DNA from: a candidate division TA06 bacterium
GTDB taxonomy: Bacteria > Hydrothermota > DG-26 > E44-bin18 > JADFOU01
DNA length: 5,800 nt
Assembly (NCBI GenBank): GCA_022562655.1
Contig: JADFOU010000144.1
Coordinates: forward strand, 1-5,800
Direction: 5' to 3'
Part shown: in pieces, positions 1 to 3,200 of the stretch
Position numbering within the stretch: the first letter of the stretch is position 1
Layout: each line of letters begins with the position of its first letter
Made by a program: the position numbers and the translations under genes
Notes under the pieces: generated by a model
What the model was told of the DNA's origin: nothing
The model's input: only the letters and a program-made list of their open reading frames with translations
Databases searched by the model: none

Positions 1-203
1 AGGTTTTTCCCACGAATTTTAGAACGCCCAGCTCCGGCGTATAAGTCGATATACACACGATAGTCCCATATATCTTTCATACCAGTTGAAAAAAGGGTGT
101 CGTATAGAGAGACGAGGCGATACTTTTCCGAAATCCAACTACCGACTACCTGTGTTATTAGACCATCGTCTTTTAAATAAGGAATAGGATGTTGATCCGT
201 CAT
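1..203 (-). CDS. tcmP: Three-Cys-motif partner protein TcmP, N-terminal part (cut by window edge)
   Basis: The minus strand is open from an ATG at 203-201 to the window edge, giving 67 codons. The peptide starts MTDQHPIPYLKDDGLITQ and contains VGSWISEKYRLVSLYDTLF (about residues 20-38) and VYIDLYAGAGRSKIRG (50-65). These match, from memory, the conserved N-terminus of the TcmP family, whose members usually sit beside a phage Gp37/Gp68-like protein carrying a three-cysteine motif. That partner would lie beyond the left edge and cannot be seen. The YIDLYAGAG stretch resembles the glycine-rich motif I of SAM-dependent methyltransferases, so nucleotide or SAM binding is possible; this is inference and the family's biochemical role is not settled. 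A purine-rich AAGGAG lies 13 bases before the ATG, a rather long spacing, and an in-frame TGA between the two rules out an earlier start. GC is about 41%, below the rest of the window, which fits an acquired gene. The gene has its own promoter-like sequence after vapC. Confidence 0.85.
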   Translation of the reverse strand, partial: MTDQHPIPYLKDDGLITQVVGSWISEKYRLVSLYDTLFSTGMKDIWDYRVYIDLYAGAGRSKIRGKN

Positions 204-251
204 TTGATAAAGTCAACTCCTTTGGATTCAATCTTTTTCTATTCGAAATTG

Positions 252-280
252 ATTCTAATCTTCCCATCACGAAAAGTCAA
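252..280 (-). promoter_or_regulatory. Sigma-70-type promoter for tcmP
   Basis: On the minus strand a -35 box TTGACT (280-275) and a -10 box TAGAAT (257-252) are separated by exactly 17 bases. Each matches consensus at five of six positions. The predicted start near 245 gives a leader of about 40 bases before the tcmP ATG. The promoter lies wholly in the 89-base gap between vapC and tcmP, so tcmP can probably be transcribed independently of the TA operon, though read-through remains possible because no terminator is visible after vapC. Confidence 0.6.
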
Positions 281-292
281 GAAAGATTCCCC

Positions 293-766
293 CTATCCTT
301 CTTCTTTCACCTGAGGAAAATCCAACTCGTCCAATCCTAAGACAATGCTATGTCCTTTCATCTTCTTCAATAGTATCTTATCGGCTGTGATCAAAGGATA
401 ACCCAAAACTTCAGCCACTGCTACATATGCAGCATCAAAAAGATGAACTTTATACTCTTTTGCCCAAGAGATTGCATTGGCTTTCCGAAGGTGATCTGCG
501 GTCAAAGAGACTACTTCGAGATTTAAATCTTGAAGCAATTCTACCGCTTTGGCACCATCTTCCTCCTTTGCCCGGCGGCTGTAACGGATGGCGTTGAGGA
601 CTTCCAGAAGAGCAAATTCAGGTAGGACGAGCTGACATTGCCCCCTGAGATGCAACTCCCGTAAAGCCTGGGCCTTATTGAAATCCCCCTCTCTGTGGTG
701 GACAAACCACTGAACTACAATGGAAGCGTCCACGACATATTTTGAATGAAAGGCCGGAACCCCCAT
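293..766 (-). CDS. vapC: VapC-family PIN-domain toxin (ribonuclease)
   Basis: This 157-residue protein is a single PIN domain, close to the usual VapC size of about 130-150. The four acidic residues expected to bind Mg2+/Mn2+ are in place: D13 in YVVDASIVVQW, E55 in FALLEVLNAI, D111 in HLFDAAYVAVA and D129 in LITADKIL. VapC toxins are metal-dependent endoribonucleases that usually cleave tRNA or rRNA and are held inactive by the cognate antitoxin; the particular RNA target cannot be read from sequence. The ATG overlaps the antitoxin stop by one base (TAATG), so the two are translationally coupled, and a GGGGAAGG purine run lies just upstream. Nothing suggests inactivation. The first eight or so residues precede the first beta strand and are slightly longer than typical, but the coupled ATG is the natural choice. 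Confidence 0.92.
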   Translation of the reverse strand: MGVPAFHSKYVVDASIVVQWFVHHREGDFNKAQALRELHLRGQCQLVLPEFALLEVLNAIRYSRRAKEEDGAKAVELLQDLNLEVVSLTADHLRKANAISWAKEYKVHLFDAAYVAVAEVLGYPLITADKILLKKMKGHSIVLGLDELDFPQVKEEG

Positions 767-1017
767 TATGCCTTCCCCTGTCTCGCATCACGAAATTTTC
801 GGATAAGGGCAGTGGGATCCCAATTCCCAAGCCTGCGAGCCAGTTGGTCCATCTGCCGACTTGCCTTCTCCATCTTCCGTCTCCGTTCGCCATCCTCTAA
901 CTTCTCGAGATACTCTAACAGAGCCTTTTGAATAAATGCACTCCGCTTTTTCCGCCCTGATTTTTGATTGACCCGCTTCAAAAGATCCTCGTCTAAAAAC
1001 ACATTAACTCGAGCCAT
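766..1017 (-). CDS. vapB: Ribbon-helix-helix antitoxin partner of VapC
   Basis: An 83-residue antitoxin. MARVNVFLDEDLLKRVNQ forms the DNA-contacting beta strand and first helix of a ribbon-helix-helix (CopG/MetJ-type) domain. The second helix is RSAFIQKALLEYLEKLE (residues 25-41). The charged tail, residues 43-83, is the likely toxin-wrapping segment. Such proteins neutralise the toxin in the cytoplasm and, as dimers, repress their own operon. The start is placed at ATG 1017 because a strong GGAGG (1025-1021) sits four bases before it and the fold begins at that Met. An earlier in-frame GTG at 1035 would add six residues, but it overlaps that ribosome binding site's leader and lies at the predicted transcription start, so it is unlikely. 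The gene ends in TAATG shared with vapC. The pair is a standard antitoxin-first TA operon; assignment to VapB rests on the PIN partner. Confidence 0.87.
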   Translation of the reverse strand: MARVNVFLDEDLLKRVNQKSGRKKRSAFIQKALLEYLEKLEDGERRRKMEKASRQMDQLARRLGNWDPTALIRKFRDARQGKA

Positions 1018-1020
1018 TTT

Positions 1021-1025
1021 TCCTC
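1021..1025 (-). promoter_or_regulatory. Shine-Dalgarno site that fixes the antitoxin start
   Basis: GGAGG on the minus strand is followed by AAAA and then the ATG at 1017. It is the clearest ribosome binding site in the window and favours the 83-residue antitoxin over the 89-residue form starting at GTG 1035. Confidence 0.7.
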
Positions 1026-1034
1026 CATTTTTCA

Positions 1035-1062
1035 CATACTATTTAAACATATTAATAGTATG
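1035..1062. promoter_or_regulatory. Probable operator: 9-bp perfect inverted repeat before the TA operon
   Basis: CATACTATT (1035-1043) and AATAGTATG (1054-1062) are perfect reverse complements separated by ten bases. The 28-base element covers almost the whole spacer and the -10 box of the TA promoter and ends at the predicted transcription start. Ribbon-helix-helix antitoxins bind such paired short sites as cooperating dimers, so autorepression by the antitoxin or the toxin-antitoxin complex is the natural reading. Binding itself is inferred. Confidence 0.65.
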
Positions 1063-1069
1063 CTGTCAA
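1041..1069 (-). promoter_or_regulatory. Sigma-70-type promoter of the vapBC operon
   Basis: A perfect -35 box TTGACA (1069-1064) is followed after 17 bases by TTAAAT (1046-1041), which matches the -10 consensus at four of six positions. The predicted start is around 1034, giving a leader of under 20 bases that contains the GGAGG site. The arm of the inverted repeat at 1054-1062 lies in the spacer and the other arm overlaps the -10, so a bound repressor would block RNA polymerase. Confidence 0.65.
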
Positions 1070-1356
1070 GAATTTTTTAGTGTGTTTCCAAAAAAAATAG
1101 CCCCCCTTTCCCAAACACATCACAAGGATCCCAACAGACTTCTTCATTGCATAACCCCTTCGAAATAAAAAGCTTGTAAGTATAAACAGAAGACCCTCGA
1201 TATCAGAAATTTTGCCGTTTCGCATGTCCATTGACCCCATTGATAAAAAATGGGCTAAGACACGTTCAAGATTTGCAAATTTGTCAAGGGAAAATTCGGG
1301 AGGGAAAGTCGATTTTCAAGTTTCTGAAACCTGGAGACCCTCTGCCCCTAATATTT
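1070..1356. other. Intergenic spacer without a supported gene
   Basis: This AT-rich stretch separates the membrane-protein gene from the TA operon. It holds a 7-bp inverted repeat, TGTGTTT (1081-1087) with AAACACA (1113-1119), and a 5-bp one, CCCAT (1236-1240) with ATGGG (1250-1254). Neither has the following T-run of an intrinsic terminator on the minus strand. A TTGACA occurs on the minus strand near 1290, but no -10 box lies at the right distance. A 62-codon minus-strand open frame (1240-1052) runs into the TA promoter and has no recognisable family, so it is not annotated as a gene. Confidence 0.5.
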
Positions 1357-2265
1357 TTAGATTGGGCGTAGGGGTATCTCGGGTTCTACCCTTAAAGGCT
1401 TTTTCCCTCTTCGATCTCGGTAAAAGACCATCATCGCCGCCGTGAAGAAGAGGGAAAGGTAAATGGAGAGGAGAGTCTGGATAGGAAGGAGAAAGAGGGA
1501 GACGAGAGTACCGACAACGGGGATAAAGTTGAAGGGAAATTGGATTCCCGTAAAGAGGGCACTGATCCCAAAGTGAATCAAAACCAGTACCAGATAAAGA
1601 CCTGCGGCAGGTCCAAAATGGTCTTTCAGGAACTGTAATCCCCTCCTCATCGCACCTCCCGCCCCCTCATCCTCCATCACAAGGAGGATATTGGAATAAG
1701 AGAAGTATAAGGTAAAGAGGAGTGTGGAGATAAAGATGAGGATGCCCATAAAGATGAGGGAGTAGTATTCCACATCTCCAATTTTCATCATCCAAACAAC
1801 CACTCCTCCAAAGATCCCAAAAAGAATCAATAAGGGAAAAATAATCAGCCCGAGGAGAGCCCAGAGACCGGCGATCCGCCAGAAATAGACTTTTCCATTC
1901 TGAATAAACCGGGAGAAGGTAAAAGATTGGGAATTCTCCTGGAGCAAATCCTCTTTATAGACCCCCTTCACCCCTCCAGCGACGAAGATATAAAAGCCAT
2001 TCAAAAGTGTAAGACCCAAAAAGAGAAAAGGAACGATAAGGAGCAGGAGAAGCGGAGCTCCCTGAAAGAGAAAGGGATCTTCTAAAAAGTCTTCCCAATC
2101 GAAATCGCTCAATAGGGTAAAAGAACCGCTAATGAGAAGGGGAAGGAAGAAGGAGAAAAAGAGGACAAAGAGAAGCAAAAAAAGACCCCCCAGGTGGATG
2201 AGAACGAGGGGCCAGTTCCGATTGGTAATCCGAAACCCCTCTTTTAAAATCTCACTGAGGGACAC
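1357..2265 (-). CDS. Hypothetical integral membrane protein, six predicted helices
   Basis: A 302-residue, strongly hydrophobic protein starting at a GTG that directly follows a TAA; no clear Shine-Dalgarno site is visible. Predicted membrane segments lie near residues 19-47, 71-98, 130-160, 168-196, 218-240 and 248-283. The loop at 50-68 is acidic (DFDWEDFLEDP) and the tail after 283 is basic (YRDRRGKKP). The N-terminus, with a short amphipathic lead (SEILKEGFRITNRNWPLVL), and the motif NILLVMEDEGAGGAMRRGLQFLKDHF (190-215, conserved-looking MEDEG..A..R) resemble uncharacterised membrane proteins related to the glycerophosphodiester phosphodiesterase membrane domain. This is fold-level similarity only: no catalytic domain is present and no reaction should be inferred. 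It lies 230 bases after lolA across repeat-rich DNA, so operon membership is uncertain. A loose hairpin, CCCCTA (1345-1350) with TAGGGG (1369-1374), overlaps its stop codon. Confidence 0.8.
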   Translation of the reverse strand: MSLSEILKEGFRITNRNWPLVLIHLGGLFLLLFVLFFSFFLPLLISGSFTLLSDFDWEDFLEDPFLFQGAPLLLLLIVPFLFLGLTLLNGFYIFVAGGVKGVYKEDLLQENSQSFTFSRFIQNGKVYFWRIAGLWALLGLIIFPLLILFGIFGGVVVWMMKIGDVEYYSLIFMGILIFISTLLFTLYFSYSNILLVMEDEGAGGAMRRGLQFLKDHFGPAAGLYLVLVLIHFGISALFTGIQFPFNFIPVVGTLVSLFLLPIQTLLSIYLSLFFTAAMMVFYRDRRGKKPLRVEPEIPLRPI

Positions 2266-2319
2266 TTAGCTGGCGGGTAATTGGTTATTGGTAATTTGTG
2301 TTATAGAAATTTGAAATGG

Positions 2320-2336
2320 GTCCGCCTCAAGCGGAC
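2320..2336. repeat. Perfect 6-5-6 palindrome GTCCGC-CTCAA-GCGGAC
   Basis: The stems are exact complements around a five-base loop. The core TCCGC-CTCA(A/G)-GCGGA also occurs at 3169-3183 in the lolA leader, so this is a repeated element within the window. It is not followed by a T-run on either strand, which argues against an intrinsic terminator. Confidence 0.65.
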
Positions 2337-2357
2337 TTCCAATTCCTATTTTCCAAC

Positions 2358-2374
2358 CCTGACCTATCGTCAGG
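2358..2374. repeat. Perfect 6-5-6 palindrome CCTGAC-CTATC-GTCAGG
   Basis: The stem and loop lengths equal those of the palindrome 21 bases away, but the sequence is unrelated. It is followed by ACAGG, which repeats part of the stem. No T-run follows, so an interspersed repeat is likelier than a terminator. Confidence 0.55.
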
Positions 2375-2495
2375 ACAGGTTTCCATTTCTCCTTCGTCCG
2401 CTTGCCGAGCCCGAACCCTCCGCACTCCCCTCGGCCAGGGAGGCAGATTCGATTCCGATTTCCATTGTCTAATGACCAGTTTCTAGTTCACCCAA

Positions 2496-3200
2496 TTATC
2501 TTTCAATCACCTCCACTCCCTTCGGGGGTTCAAACTGGAAGGTGGAAGGCTTTACCTTTCGATTGATCCTGACTTTAGAAAAGGTGTAGTGGATCTGGTT
2601 CCCATCGGTATCGAAGAGTTGGATCTCCCTGACAAGGAGGGTCTTGGGATGGATCTGAACCCACGCCTTTTCAAACAGGGTCCCTTCCTCTCTCGGTCGC
2701 ACCTCTAAGAGGGGCTTCTTTTTCTCTTCCTCAAACCATTCTACTTGATAGACCTCGAAGGGGTTGAAAAACATCTCCACCGGCATGGTAAGCCCCTCTT
2801 CCGGATTCATCTTCAAGGCTCGCTTCTCTTTCGGGAGATAGATCCAGAGCCCCTCCCCATCGGAGAGGATAAGTTGCTTCTCCGGTTTCTTTACCTCCAT
2901 CCGGAATTTGTTTGGCCTTTCCGCTATAATCTTTCCCTTAAACTCTTGAACCATCTCTTCATCATGATATGTCTTTTGCGTGAATGAAGAGGTGAAGGTC
3001 TGAATCTCCTCATACCGCTTTTGAACATCTGCGATTTGTAATCCGTGACCTGCGAAGGCAAATGAAAAATGGAAAATTGCAACCACAAGACTACACGGGA
3101 TTAACACAGACGGCAAGAGGAATGAGATTGCTTCGTTCCTCGCAATGACACTTCTTGTGGAAATCTGTTCCGCCTCAGGCGGATCGTGGTTAATTTTCAT
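2496..3200 (-). CDS. lolA: LolA-family outer-membrane lipoprotein carrier
   Basis: LolA is the periplasmic chaperone that takes lipoproteins from the LolCDE transporter in the inner membrane and delivers them to the outer membrane. From residue 55 this 234-residue protein follows the family pattern: QTFTSSFTQKTY (67-78), FKGKIIAERPNKFRMEV (87-103), LILSDGEGLWIYLPKEKRA (110-128), FDTDGNQIHYTFSKVRIN (196-213) and STFQFEPPKGVEV (219-231). A hydrophobic segment, about 27-50, ending in SFAFA-GHG looks like a signal sequence with cleavage after residue 50. The lead before it (MKINHDPPEAEQISTRSVIARNE) is unusually long and acidic for a signal peptide. The DNA for residues 6-46 appears to be assembled from short interspersed repeats. 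ATG 3200 overlaps the end of ftsK by 11 bases. A TTG at 3218 would add six residues and is less attractive, and a GTG at 3107 could give a shorter leader, but none has a good ribosome site. Adjacency to ftsK is also seen in E. coli. Confidence 0.87.
   Translation of the reverse strand: MKINHDPPEAEQISTRSVIARNEAISFLLPSVLIPCSLVVAIFHFSFAFAGHGLQIADVQKRYEEIQTFTSSFTQKTYHDEEMVQEFKGKIIAERPNKFRMEVKKPEKQLILSDGEGLWIYLPKEKRALKMNPEEGLTMPVEMFFNPFEVYQVEWFEEEKKKPLLEVRPREEGTLFEKAWVQIHPKTLLVREIQLFDTDGNQIHYTFSKVRINRKVKPSTFQFEPPKGVEVIER
3061..3183. repeat. Repeat-derived block encoding the lolA leader
   Basis: Three repeat-like units lie in tandem. They are a palindrome TCCGCC-TCA-GGCGGA (3169-3183), a 26-base unit beginning GTCATTGCGAGGAACGAAG on the minus strand (3149-3124), and an AACCACAAGACTACACGGG-type unit (3081-3113). 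An AATGAAAAATGG low-complexity stretch follows. The 26-base unit is, from memory, the widespread bacterial dispersed repeat that shows up in spurious translations as HCEERSDEAI or VIARNEAIS. Here that frame, VIARNEAIS, is read as LolA residues 18-26. Copy number elsewhere in the genome cannot be judged from this window. Confidence 0.6.

Larger units (their letters stand above)
2266..2495. repeat. Intergenic cluster of short interspersed palindromes
   Basis: The spacer between lolA and the membrane-protein gene is made of small repeat-like units. They are: GGTAATT repeated directly (2276-2282 and 2290-2296); GTCCGC-CTCAA-GCGGAC (2320-2336); CCTGAC-CTATC-GTCAGG (2358-2374); and an imperfect CTCCC/GGGAG palindrome (2425-2442). 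The first two hairpins share a 6-bp stem and 5-base loop. The first is a near copy of the palindrome inside lolA at 3169-3183. No protein-coding gene is supported here. A TATAAC is present on the minus strand near 2305, but the only upstream TTGAGG is 19 bases away, so a promoter call would be weak. Confidence 0.6.

Noticed and set aside
1081..1119. TGTGTTT/AAACACA inverted repeat as transposon ends
   Set aside because: Only seven bases long with 25 bases between; no target duplication or transposase is present.
1052..1240. 62-codon minus-strand open frame
   Set aside because: It has no recognisable family, contains homopolymer-encoded residues and ends inside the TA promoter and operator, so it is kept only as a possible remnant.
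1345..1374. Hairpin CCCCTA/TAGGGG at the end of the membrane-protein gene as a terminator
   Set aside because: The stem is six bases with an 18-base loop, it overlaps the coding end, and no T-run follows on the minus strand.
2320..2374. The two 6-5-6 hairpins as a terminator after lolA
   Set aside because: Neither is followed by a T-run, they start more than 100 bases after the stop codon, and one recurs inside lolA, which favours repeats.
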